A DNA stretch of 8,022 nucleotides, taken from positions 1 to 8,022 of the forward strand of contig JACQPF010000348.1 of the NCBI GenBank assembly GCA_016207625.1. Direction: 5' to 3'. Position numbers and translations under genes: made by a program. This document shows, in pieces, positions 1 to 5,693 of the stretch (the first letter of the stretch is position 1; each line of letters begins with the position of its first letter). This DNA is from Elusimicrobiota bacterium (GTDB lineage: Bacteria; Elusimicrobiota; Elusimicrobia; FEN-1173). The notes beneath the pieces are model-generated. The model was not told the DNA's origin. It was given only the letters and a program-made list of their open reading frames with translations, and searched no databases.

Positions 1-83
1 TCACCGCCGTTGAAGAAGAAGAGCCTCTTCTCCCACCGGAAGAAGAGGCCCTCCCCGCACAAGAGCCTTCGGAACCGCTCTAA
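1..83 (+). CDS. C-terminal tail of a convergent gene (partial, 5' end outside window)
   Basis: One plus-strand frame is open from the window edge (first full codon at 3) to a TAA at 81-83. It would encode about 26 residues rich in Glu and Pro, with runs such as EEEEPLLPPEEE and ending SEPL. This looks like a disordered acidic tail rather than a folded domain, and no family can be named from it. The stop overlaps the superoxide dismutase stop on the other strand (CTAA, 80-83), a common arrangement for convergent genes. The alternative is that this is simply the non-coding 3' region of the dismutase, with a hairpin serving as terminator. The stretch is too short to decide by coding statistics. 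Confidence 0.4.
   Translation, partial: TAVEEEEPLLPPEEEALPAQEPSEPL
23..49. terminator. 9-bp-stem inverted repeat, possible terminator of the superoxide dismutase gene
   Basis: GCCTCTTCT (23-31) and AGAAGAGGC (41-49) are perfect reverse complements around a 9-nt spacer. On the minus strand the hairpin begins about 30 nt past the dismutase stop and is followed by TCTTCTTCTTC. That tract is pyrimidine-rich and contains many T, but it is not a clean T run, so this is at best an imperfect intrinsic terminator. The same bases also read as a Glu/Pro/Leu-rich tail on the plus strand, and the symmetry could partly come from that codon pattern. Confidence 0.35.
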
Positions 84-697
84 AGTGCAGCTTCTAGTTT
101 TAGAGCTTTTTCCGCGTCCTGGAACCGCTGGCTGACGACGGACCAATCGATGGCCTTGAAGAACGCCTTAATATAGTCCGCCCGCTTCAACCCATAATCG
201 ATCATGAAGGCATGCTCGAAAACATCCATGATCAGCAAAGGAGCGCACCCGGCCAAATGCCCCGCGTCGTGCTCGGTGACCCAAGTGTTGAACAGGCGCT
301 TCCCGACCGGGTCGAACGTGAGGATGACCCAGCCGATCCCCCGCATTGCGCCCGTGTTCTTGAAATCCTCTTCCCAGGCTCCGTAGGAGCCGAACTCCTG
401 CCGGAGGATCTTGAACAGGTCGGAGTTCCCATCCAGTTCCACACCGGCCTTGGCCATGTTCCCGAAATAGTATTCATGCAGCCGGAGGCCGTTGAACTCC
501 CACCCAAAGCGCCGTTTCAGCTCGGCGAATTCGGGCGCGCCGCCTTTACCTTCCTTCGCGAGGCGAGCCGTTTCTTCGATCAGCTTGTTCGTATTATTCA
601 CATAGCCCTGATAGAGCGTGAAGTGGTTCTTCAGCAGGGTGTCGCTGAATCCGGGGGTTCCGAGGAGATGATCGTAACTCTTGGCTTGGTATGGCAT
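80..697 (-). CDS. Superoxide dismutase, Fe/Mn family (atypical subgroup)
   Basis: Cytoplasmic enzyme (no signal peptide) that converts superoxide to oxygen and hydrogen peroxide. The 205-residue length is normal for the Fe/Mn family. The expected metal ligands are visible: H25 in KNHF, H74 in LHEYYFGN, and D158 and H162 in MDVFEHAF. The C-terminal part (MIDYGLKRADYIKAFFKAIDW) fits the second domain. Several details depart from the E. coli-type enzymes. The first helix reads KNHFTLYQGYVNNTN and lacks the HYGKHH signature, DVWEHA has become DVFEHA, and His143 (TEHD) stands where Mn enzymes carry the water-binding Gln of NQD. His at that position is described for non-canonical SodFM subgroups, so metal preference (Fe, Mn or either) cannot be assigned. 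The ATG at 697 is supported by AAGGAGGG at 702-709. The gene is last in the minus-strand run but has its own promoter. Confidence 0.93.
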   Translation of the reverse strand: MPYQAKSYDHLLGTPGFSDTLLKNHFTLYQGYVNNTNKLIEETARLAKEGKGGAPEFAELKRRFGWEFNGLRLHEYYFGNMAKAGVELDGNSDLFKILRQEFGSYGAWEEDFKNTGAMRGIGWVILTFDPVGKRLFNTWVTEHDAGHLAGCAPLLIMDVFEHAFMIDYGLKRADYIKAFFKAIDWSVVSQRFQDAEKALKLEAAL

Positions 698-701
698 TGT
701 T

Positions 702-709
702 CCCTCCTT
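702..709 (-). promoter_or_regulatory. Ribosome binding site of the superoxide dismutase gene
   Basis: The minus strand reads AAGGAGGG ending 4 nt before the ATG (GAACA lies between the GGAGG core and the start). This is a near-perfect Shine-Dalgarno site and fixes the start at 697. Confidence 0.8.
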
Positions 710-731
710 AGGATGTCGTGGGTCGGTTAAT

Positions 732-760
732 ATATTACTTTTTATTCATCTTTTTGACAA
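732..760 (-). promoter_or_regulatory. Sigma-70-like promoter for the superoxide dismutase gene
   Basis: Reading the minus strand, TTGTCA (755-760, one mismatch to TTGACA) is followed after 17 nt by TAATAT (732-737). The spacer is A-rich. Transcription would start near 725, leaving a leader of roughly 28 nt. The site lies in the 76-bp gap after the dehydrogenase gene, so the dismutase can probably be expressed independently of the upstream genes. Confidence 0.55.
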
Positions 761-773
761 TCACCCGCTCCCG

Positions 774-2036
774 TCATAAAACCGGGGAAGGCGTCTCCAC
801 CGGCTCCATTTCCCCCACATCGACAGCGACCGGCTCAAGCTTCACTTTGATCCACCCCGGCTGGCGTTTGTCGAACGCCTTGTAGGCTTCCACCGCCGAC
901 GCCAAGGGTTCCAAGTGCGTCAAGATCTCCGACGGGTCGATGACCCCGCTTCGAACGAGGTCGATCAGCATGGGGATGTATCTTCGATGGTTGCAATTCC
1001 CCATCTTTACGGTGAGGTTCCGGTTCATGGCCAGGCCGATCGGGAAGAACTGCGCCGGCGTCGGATAGAAGCCCACGATCGAGAGCGTGCCGGCTTTGTC
1101 CAACGCCTGCACCGCCCAATCCAGCACCTGAGAGGGGGCGTCTCCGGGATGCCAGTTGTCGCCTTGGGGATGGGTCTCCGGGGCCACTTGCTTGAGCTCC
1201 TGCTGGTAGAGGGCCTTCTGCTGGTTGGCCAGCCTGCTGGCCGGCCCCTGGTGAGGGCGTGTTGCATCCACCCCCACGGCGTCGACGGCCCGGTCCACCC
1301 CGATCCCGCTCGTCAGTTTCCGGATCGTCTCCACCGGGTCTTCCGAGGAGAAGTCGATCACTTCCGCGCCTTGCGCCCGGGCCATCTCCAGCCGGGAAGG
1401 GATGGTGTCGACCGCGAAGATCCTGCCGGCCCTGAGCAGTTTGGCGCTGGCGATCACGAATTGCCCCACGGGCCCGCAGCCGAACACGGCCACCGCGTTG
1501 CCGGGCTTGATTTCGGCCTGCTCCGCGCCGAAATATCCCGTCGGGAACATGTCCGACAAGAGGACGGCCTGGTCGTCCGAGATGTCATCGGGCAATTTGA
1601 CGAGCCCGACGTGGGCGAAGGGGATCCGGGCTTTTTCCGCCTGCAGGCCCGGGAAGGGGCCTGAGACTTGCGGACCGCCGTAAAAGGCGGTTCCCCCTTG
1701 GAGGCCGTTGGGGTTGGCGGTGTCGCATTGCGAATAGTATCCGGCGCGGCAATAGGCGCAGGCTCCGCAGGCGATGGTCGGGCACACGACCACCCGGTCG
1801 CCCACGTCCAAGTTCCGCACCTCCGAACCGGTTTCTTCGATGATGCCCACCCCCTCGTGGCCGAGGACGGTCCCGGGCTTCATCCCGCTCAGCGTCCCGC
1901 GGACCATGTGCAGGTCCATCCCGCAGATCGCGCTGGCCGTGATGCGGACGATGGCGTCCGTCGGAGCTTGGATTTTCGGCTCCGGGACTTCCTCCAACCG
2001 GATGTCGCCCACTCCCTTGAAAACAATGGCTTTCAT
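774..2036 (-). CDS. Zinc-dependent alcohol dehydrogenase, glutathione-independent formaldehyde dehydrogenase-like
   Basis: Medium-chain dehydrogenase of 420 residues. Catalytic-zinc residues are C38 (AICGMDLH), H60-E61 (LGHEGVG) and probably D162 (LLSDMFPTG). The structural zinc site is the Cys quartet C90, C93, C96, C104. The Rossmann motif GCGPVG lies at 186-191, with an acidic D210 at the end of the next strand, which favours NAD(H) over NADP(H). A polar insert at about 257-310 (PASRLANQQKALYQQELKQ) is characteristic of the formaldehyde dehydrogenase-like branch. In the Pseudomonas putida enzyme of that branch the insert helps hold NAD tightly and glutathione is not needed. The likely role is aldehyde or alcohol oxidation or dismutation, but the true substrate is unknown. 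The last 20 or so residues form an acidic, Pro-containing tail. Start: ATG with AGGAGG at 2044-2049. It lies 96 bp after the nucleotidyltransferase gene. Confidence 0.9.
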   Translation of the reverse strand: MKAIVFKGVGDIRLEEVPEPKIQAPTDAIVRITASAICGMDLHMVRGTLSGMKPGTVLGHEGVGIIEETGSEVRNLDVGDRVVVCPTIACGACAYCRAGYYSQCDTANPNGLQGGTAFYGGPQVSGPFPGLQAEKARIPFAHVGLVKLPDDISDDQAVLLSDMFPTGYFGAEQAEIKPGNAVAVFGCGPVGQFVIASAKLLRAGRIFAVDTIPSRLEMARAQGAEVIDFSSEDPVETIRKLTSGIGVDRAVDAVGVDATRPHQGPASRLANQQKALYQQELKQVAPETHPQGDNWHPGDAPSQVLDWAVQALDKAGTLSIVGFYPTPAQFFPIGLAMNRNLTVKMGNCNHRRYIPMLIDLVRSGVIDPSEILTHLEPLASAVEAYKAFDKRQPGWIKVKLEPVAVDVGEMEPVETPSPVL

Positions 2037-2064
2037 AATCGCCCCTCCTCGTATACTATCTTTT

Positions 2065-2136
2065 CGACGGCCCCGTTAGCCCTTTCCGCAGAGCTTTAAG
2101 GACAACGGCGGTCCGGAGGACCGACGGCCCCGTTAG
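2065..2136. repeat. Pair of 15-bp direct repeats, 57-bp period
   Basis: CGACGGCCCCGTTAG occurs at 2065-2079 and again, identical, at 2122-2136. The second copy covers the stop codon of the nucleotidyltransferase gene (TAA read from 2135 to 2133); the first lies just ahead of the dehydrogenase ribosome binding site. The 42 bp between the copies contain a hairpin. The pair could be a remnant of a small duplication or deletion hot spot, or a paired binding site. No integrase or insertion-sequence gene is nearby. Confidence 0.6.
2109..2123. other. Small perfect hairpin downstream of the nucleotidyltransferase gene
   Basis: CGGTCC (2109-2114) and GGACCG (2118-2123) form a 6-bp all-matched stem with a 3-nt loop, starting 10 nt past the nucleotidyltransferase stop. 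It is not followed by a T run on the minus strand (CCGTTGTCC), so a classical intrinsic terminator is unlikely. It might protect the 3' end of a processed mRNA or attenuate read-through into the dehydrogenase gene. Confidence 0.4.
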
Positions 2137-2954
2137 TGCGCGTGCGCTTTTGCCGCTTCCTCTCTGTAGGCTTGCGTCCACATCGCGACCTGTTCTTGCG
2201 ACATGTTCCCCCGGGGCTGGAGTCGGGCGTCCTTGTACTTCCAATCCTCCGTGTCCGGCAAGTATTGGGCGCGGGAGAGGAGCGTTCCCCGGCACACCCG
2301 CTCGTCCATGGGCGGATGCTCCGACTCCTCCTGCAGCCTCTTGATCATGTCGCGCATGACGTTCTTGGGGATCTTGGTTTGCTCCGCCGGATACACGAAC
2401 CCGAAAAGCACCAAATGGAACAACAAAACTCTCCAATGCGAACCGAACCGGTGCATCAAATGCGCCCAATCCAGCCGCCCGCCCCAGGAGTGGATGATGT
2501 GCATGACGTCCGCCCCGTCGAACCGCTCCCGCTCCATGATGTAGGCCTTGGACCAGATGATCTCCTCGGGAGGGCACAGGTTGACGGACAGGCCCAGGAC
2601 CTCCGTGCTGATGGCGCGCTCAAACCACATAGGGTCCACCAGGCACAGTCCGTTTCCGGACCCGTAAATGATGTCGATGCTGAAATCCTCGCTGAACGCC
2701 TTCCCCAGCCAATGCTCGAAGGTCCTCTCCGTTCGGTACCCGGCGGACGACAGCAAACCCATGGTCCGCTCGCAATCCTCGGGCCGCACGAAGAAGTCGA
2801 TGTCCTTGGTCCGCCGCGAGATCCCCGTGTATTGATCCAGGGCATACGCTCCGCCCACCAGGAACGGGCAGTGGTTTTCGATCAGGACCAACATCGCCCT
2901 GCGGTAAAACTCCTGCTCGGGCGTGGCCTCCTGCTTTTTCGACGGTGCATCCAT
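2133..2954 (-). CDS. Nucleotidyltransferase-fold protein (Pol-beta superfamily, AbiEii/MNT-like)
   Basis: The 273-residue protein carries the minimal nucleotidyltransferase signature: GG at 34-35 (FLVGGAYALD), the paired carboxylates D51 and D53 (RTKDIDFFV), and a third acidic residue D94 (FSIDIIYG). This is the layout that binds NTP-Mg in the Pol-beta superfamily. An all-alpha C-terminal half follows (about 135-273), including WSKAYIMERERFDGADVMHI, which resembles the region after the core in AbiEii-type and unclassified nucleotidyltransferases. No HEPN or AbiEi-like partner is next to it, so a toxin-antitoxin role is not supported by context. It starts 21 bp after the metallophosphoesterase stop, with a purine-rich GGGGGAGG site before its ATG, so the two are almost certainly cotranscribed. 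The substrate is unknown; a small molecule, RNA or protein target are all possible. Confidence 0.8.
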   Translation of the reverse strand: MDAPSKKQEATPEQEFYRRAMLVLIENHCPFLVGGAYALDQYTGISRRTKDIDFFVRPEDCERTMGLLSSAGYRTERTFEHWLGKAFSEDFSIDIIYGSGNGLCLVDPMWFERAISTEVLGLSVNLCPPEEIIWSKAYIMERERFDGADVMHIIHSWGGRLDWAHLMHRFGSHWRVLLFHLVLFGFVYPAEQTKIPKNVMRDMIKRLQEESEHPPMDERVCRGTLLSRAQYLPDTEDWKYKDARLQPRGNMSQEQVAMWTQAYREEAAKAHAH

Positions 2955-2975
2955 GAGAGACCTCCCCCACCCGGC

Positions 2976-3773
2976 CTATACGCGGACGTCATGCCCCCTG
3001 GCCAACTCCAAGATGTGGAGGGGAGGGCGGTCCGCGAACGTCCTTCTCAGAAGAGGCAGGGCGACGTTGTACACAGGAACGCCGAACCGCGTCTTCCCTT
3101 CCGGGCTGCCGTGATGGGCATGGCCGTGGAAGACGGCGGTCACTGGATAACGGTTGATGGGCTCTTCGAGCCGGCTGGACCCCAGGAACGGCATGATTTC
3201 GCTGGGCTCGCCTTTGGCCGTGGCGAGGATGGGGGAATAATGCAGGAGCACGATGCGATGGGCCGTGCGCAGCCTCGCCAGGGCCGACTCCAGCTTCAAA
3301 GCCTCGTCCACGGCCTCATGCACGAACCGCTTGATCACGGGCTCCCCCCAGGGCTGCAGCGCGCGCTCGTCGAAACCTCCGACGAACCCCTTCGTGCCGG
3401 CGAAGCCGACCCCATGGACCTCCACGGATTCCCCGTCCAAGATTGTCACGCCCACGTCAGTCAAAATCCTCTGGACCTCTTCGTGGTGGCCGGTCTCGTA
3501 ATCGTGGTTCCCCAGCACGCCCACGATCGGCACTTTCACCGAAGCGGTCAACTCCCTGGCCAAGACGTGCGCTTCCTCGGGCAGCCCATAATCCGTCAAA
3601 TCGCCCAACAGGAGGAGCACGTCGATCCGGTCCGCCACCCGTTGGAAAATCGGCTGCAGGGCGCCCTGGGACGTCTTCGTGCAATGCGTGTCCCCGATGG
3701 CCGCCACGCGCACGACGGCGCCGGCCTTCGCGGGCGCCGCGGGAGTCCTCCGGTCCGTCACCACCGTTTGCAT
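2976..3773 (-). CDS. Calcineurin-like metallophosphoesterase
   Basis: Cytosolic hydrolase of 265 residues with the full set of metallophosphoesterase motifs in order: GDTH (D28, H30), GDLTD (D58), GNHD (N89, H90, D91), LLHYSP (H178) and GHAHHG (H218, H220). These bind two metal ions and cleave a phosphomonoester or phosphodiester. The first 20 residues precede the domain and look unstructured. Nothing in the motifs identifies the substrate; nucleotides, cyclic nucleotides, UDP-sugar lipids and protein phosphates are all known in the superfamily. It starts 15 bp after the copper-protein stop, with AGAAGGTC as a modest ribosome binding site, and is followed after 21 bp by the nucleotidyltransferase-fold gene. 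That adjacency hints that one enzyme may make or attach what the other removes, but this is inference only. Confidence 0.92.
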   Translation of the reverse strand: MQTVVTDRRTPAAPAKAGAVVRVAAIGDTHCTKTSQGALQPIFQRVADRIDVLLLLGDLTDYGLPEEAHVLARELTASVKVPIVGVLGNHDYETGHHEEVQRILTDVGVTILDGESVEVHGVGFAGTKGFVGGFDERALQPWGEPVIKRFVHEAVDEALKLESALARLRTAHRIVLLHYSPILATAKGEPSEIMPFLGSSRLEEPINRYPVTAVFHGHAHHGSPEGKTRFGVPVYNVALPLLRRTFADRPPLHILELARGHDVRV

Positions 3774-3788
3774 CGGGACCTTCTCTCG

Positions 3789-4139
3789 TTAAGCCACCGC
3801 CATCGCGGCTTTGCGCGTGGTTTCCGCGCAGCGCCGGCAGGCCTCCGCGCACGCCCGCATGGTGGCGTCGTCGCCGAGGCGTTCGCAGTCCTGAGCGCAC
3901 ATCTCGCACACTTTCGAGCAAACCGCGCTCAGATGCCCGTAAAGCGGGGATCCGCGCAAAATGAAGTTGGCGGTGGATTGGCAGATCTCGGCGCAATCAA
4001 ACAGCAGGCCGATGTGGCTGGGATGGGAGTGCTCTCCGCCGCGGTTGAGGCAATGCGTGACCGTCTTGTTGCATAGGTTGTGGCACTCCTCGCAGTCCTG
4101 CATGGCGCGGAGCAATTCTTCACTCAATAATTCTCTCAT
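3789..4139 (-). CDS. Four-helix-bundle copper-storage protein (Csp/DUF326 family)
   Basis: A 116-residue Cys-rich helical protein that matches the Csp family, in which Cys side chains line the core of a four-helix bundle and bind many Cu(I) ions. Thirteen cysteines are visible (16, 19, 23, 30, 49, 53, 74, 78, 81, 85, 97, 101, 104), mostly spaced CxxC, CxxxC or CxxxxxxC along helices, with several His between them. There is no Tat or Sec signal, so it resembles the cytosolic Csp3 type rather than exported Csp1. The start is the ATG at 4139, which overlaps the BON gene stop as ATGA and is preceded by AAAGGGGT. An in-frame start 11 codons upstream (4172) lies inside the BON gene and is less likely. 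Expected role: buffering or storing copper in the cytosol. Confidence 0.88.
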   Translation of the reverse strand: MRELLSEELLRAMQDCEECHNLCNKTVTHCLNRGGEHSHPSHIGLLFDCAEICQSTANFILRGSPLYGHLSAVCSKVCEMCAQDCERLGDDATMRACAEACRRCAETTRKAAMAVA

Positions 4140-4567
4140 AGCTGACCCCTTTTTCCGGTCAATATCCTCCACAGGGAACGGTTTCTCCGCCGGCCCGGCC
4201 CTCCCTGAAGCCCGGGGGCTCCGCCCGGCTCCTCATGGACCTCCAGTTGGTTGTCCAGGTCCCGCACGCCTTTCATGAAGAGGATCTTCGGGATCAAACG
4301 ATCCTCCTCGTCCACCAGGATGGGCCCTCTGAGAGTCACGCGCCCGTTTTGCACCGACACATCGATTGAAGAGGAGTGGCTCACCCGCCGGCCGATCATC
4401 GATCGAATGCGGCCGGCCAGACGTTCGTCGTCGATTTCTTTTTCTTTGATCAAGGACGTGGCCCGGGCTTGCGCGCCGTGCCTCCGAGCCCCGGTTTGAG
4501 CGTACAGGAAATAGGCCAGTCCGGCGCCGAGGCCGGCGCCCAACACAAATTTCGTGCTCGTCCTCAT
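4136..4567 (-). CDS. BON-domain protein with N-terminal membrane segment
   Basis: The 143-residue protein begins with a hydrophobic, Gly/Ala-rich segment (FVLGAGLGAGLAYFLYAQ, about 7-24) that can act as a membrane anchor or uncleaved signal. A BON domain follows at about 44-111, with the typical pattern: a helix (DDERLAGRIRSMIG), then IDVSVQNGRVTLRGPI, then VRDLDNQLEVHE. BON domains bind phospholipid or help organise the envelope, as in OsmY and osmotically induced proteins. The tail (112-143) is Gly/Pro/Arg-rich and ends in a basic stretch. Start: ATG with GGAGGTGA at 4571-4578. Its TGA overlaps the copper-protein ATG, so the two are probably translationally coupled. The 72 bp before it contain no gene and no clear signal apart from that ribosome binding site. 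Confidence 0.88.
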   Translation of the reverse strand: MRTSTKFVLGAGLGAGLAYFLYAQTGARRHGAQARATSLIKEKEIDDERLAGRIRSMIGRRVSHSSSIDVSVQNGRVTLRGPILVDEEDRLIPKILFMKGVRDLDNQLEVHEEPGGAPGLQGGPGRRRNRSLWRILTGKRGQL

Positions 4568-4639
4568 GGCTCACCTCCAAGTCAGAAGCGGCGCCTCATC
4601 CATTCGTGGCGATGTTGAAGGACCCAGGTTGAACAGAGA

Positions 4640-5377
4640 TCAGAAGGGCGGGGTTCGTGCCGGGTCGGCGTCGGCGGGGAGCCGGTCCGCTTTGCTTTCA
4701 GCCAAAGTGGAAGGGGATCCCTTGGCCGCCATCAGGATCTCCTCGGATTCCATCATGAGCTTGAACCTCTGCAAATCGTCGCGGACCTGTTGAGCGGGGT
4801 CCTCCCGGAAAAACTTGGCCAGCAAGGACGTCACCCTCCCGCCGGGCGGATCGTATCGCAGGACCACTTTCACGCGGGTGCCCGGTTCATGCGGAAGTTT
4901 TCGGAAGCTCACCGATCCCGCGTTGTAGACGTCGGCCGTTTCAAGGGATTGCCAGCTGATGAGCTCGTTCTCGACGTGCCTCACGATCTCCGCGTCCCAT
5001 TCCACCCGGACCCCGGCCGGCCCCTTGGCCGCCCAATGGGAATGCCTCTCGTCGATCCGCCGGACCGATTCCAAGTGGCTGATGATCCGGGGAAGGTTTT
5101 CCAGCGTGGCCCAGAACCGGTAGAGTTCCTCCGGAGACTTGTGCACCATGATCTCTTCACTGATCCGGATCCCGCGCGTGGTTTTTCGCGCGCCCAGCGC
5201 AGCATGGCTGTGCCGGTGCCACATCGCGCCGCGATAGATCAGCCCCGCCCCGAGCAGGGCGTTCAACGTTCCGCTGAAAGACCGCCGGGTCAGTCCATAC
5301 AACACCAGCAGGCCCCCGCCCGTCCAGAAGGCCCACCGCTCAACTCTTCCGACGCTCACCTGCTCTTTGTCCAACAT
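4640..5377 (-). CDS. Membrane-anchored SRPBCC (cyclase/dehydrase-like) protein
   Basis: The protein has 245 residues from the ATG at 5377, which is preceded by AGGAGGG; a TTG 9 codons further out (5404) lies inside the previous gene and has no such site. Two short hydrophobic segments (about 16-30 and 37-52) form a hairpin-like anchor similar to DUF2892 domains. A SRPBCC domain follows (about 70-215): IRISEEIMVHKSPEELYRFW, then the LENLPRIISHLESV helix, then strands with VEWDAEIV and LISWQSLE, and a long final helix. This cyclase/dehydrase-like version is often found in stress-linked clusters; it presumably binds a hydrophobic ligand or lipid in its central groove, but the ligand is unknown. 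The last 30 residues are polar and probably disordered. The anchor would place the domain at the membrane surface. Confidence 0.85.
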   Translation of the reverse strand: MLDKEQVSVGRVERWAFWTGGGLLVLYGLTRRSFSGTLNALLGAGLIYRGAMWHRHSHAALGARKTTRGIRISEEIMVHKSPEELYRFWATLENLPRIISHLESVRRIDERHSHWAAKGPAGVRVEWDAEIVRHVENELISWQSLETADVYNAGSVSFRKLPHEPGTRVKVVLRYDPPGGRVTSLLAKFFREDPAQQVRDDLQRFKLMMESEEILMAAKGSPSTLAESKADRLPADADPARTPPF

Positions 5378-5387
5378 GACGGCCCTC

Positions 5388-5681
5388 CTATTGGCCAAAC
5401 CCAAAACCGGCGATCTCCACCGGCGAATGGTACCTCATCAAGCCCTTGAGACGAGGGTCTTGGGATCCGACGATAAAGACGACAGCCGTGATCACCATTC
5501 CCAGGACGGAGACCGCGAGCATGAGGATGTCCTTCAGGTCTCCAAGCCTCCCGGCCTTCATGGGATGGGGATTCCGGTCGATCCTCCTCCAGAGGAACAC
5601 CCTCGGCGCGCTTTGGATCCTGGTGGCGTCCGTCTCCTCCCGAGGTCGATCGAGCGGGCGTCGTTGCAAGGCGGTGGTCAT
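5388..5681 (-). CDS. Small single-span membrane protein of unknown function
   Basis: A 97-residue protein with no family I recognise. Residues 1-40 are Arg-rich and polar, residues 51-73 form one clear hydrophobic span (ILMLAVSVLGMVITAVVFIV), and the last 24 residues are polar with a Gly/Phe-rich end (AGFGFGQ). The many positive charges before the span suggest the N-terminus stays in the cytosol. Start: ATG at 5681 with AGGAGGGAGGG upstream. It begins 12 bp after the DUF6130-like gene and ends 10 bp before the SRPBCC gene, whose ribosome binding site overlaps this stop codon. Such tight packing supports it as a real gene of the same transcript. A partner role for the membrane-anchored SRPBCC protein is possible but unproven. 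Confidence 0.7.
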   Translation of the reverse strand: MTTALQRRPLDRPREETDATRIQSAPRVFLWRRIDRNPHPMKAGRLGDLKDILMLAVSVLGMVITAVVFIVGSQDPRLKGLMRYHSPVEIAGFGFGQ

Positions 5682-5693
5682 ATTCCCTCCCTC

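Noticed and set aside
2065..2136. Integron attC-like site suggested by GTTAGCC
   Set aside because: The GTTAG copies are in direct, not inverted, orientation, the 7-mers do not fit GTTRRRY, and no integrase or cassette array is present.
2056..2577. A 173-residue minus-strand frame ending in repeated LTGPS-type motifs
   Set aside because: It overlaps the nucleotidyltransferase gene in another frame. The repeated LTGPS comes from translating the 15-bp direct repeat twice, not from a real protein repeat.
2133..2954. AbiE or MNT-HEPN toxin-antitoxin system
   Set aside because: Neither neighbour is an AbiEi-like or HEPN protein; the flanking genes are a metallophosphoesterase and a dehydrogenase.
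2136..4076. A 646-codon open plus-strand frame opposite the nucleotidyltransferase, metallophosphoesterase and copper-protein genes
   Set aside because: The opposite strand carries three genes with intact catalytic or metal-binding motifs and ribosome binding sites. The translation is rich in Arg, His, Pro, Gly and Gln with no domain pattern, as expected of an antisense shadow in GC-rich DNA.
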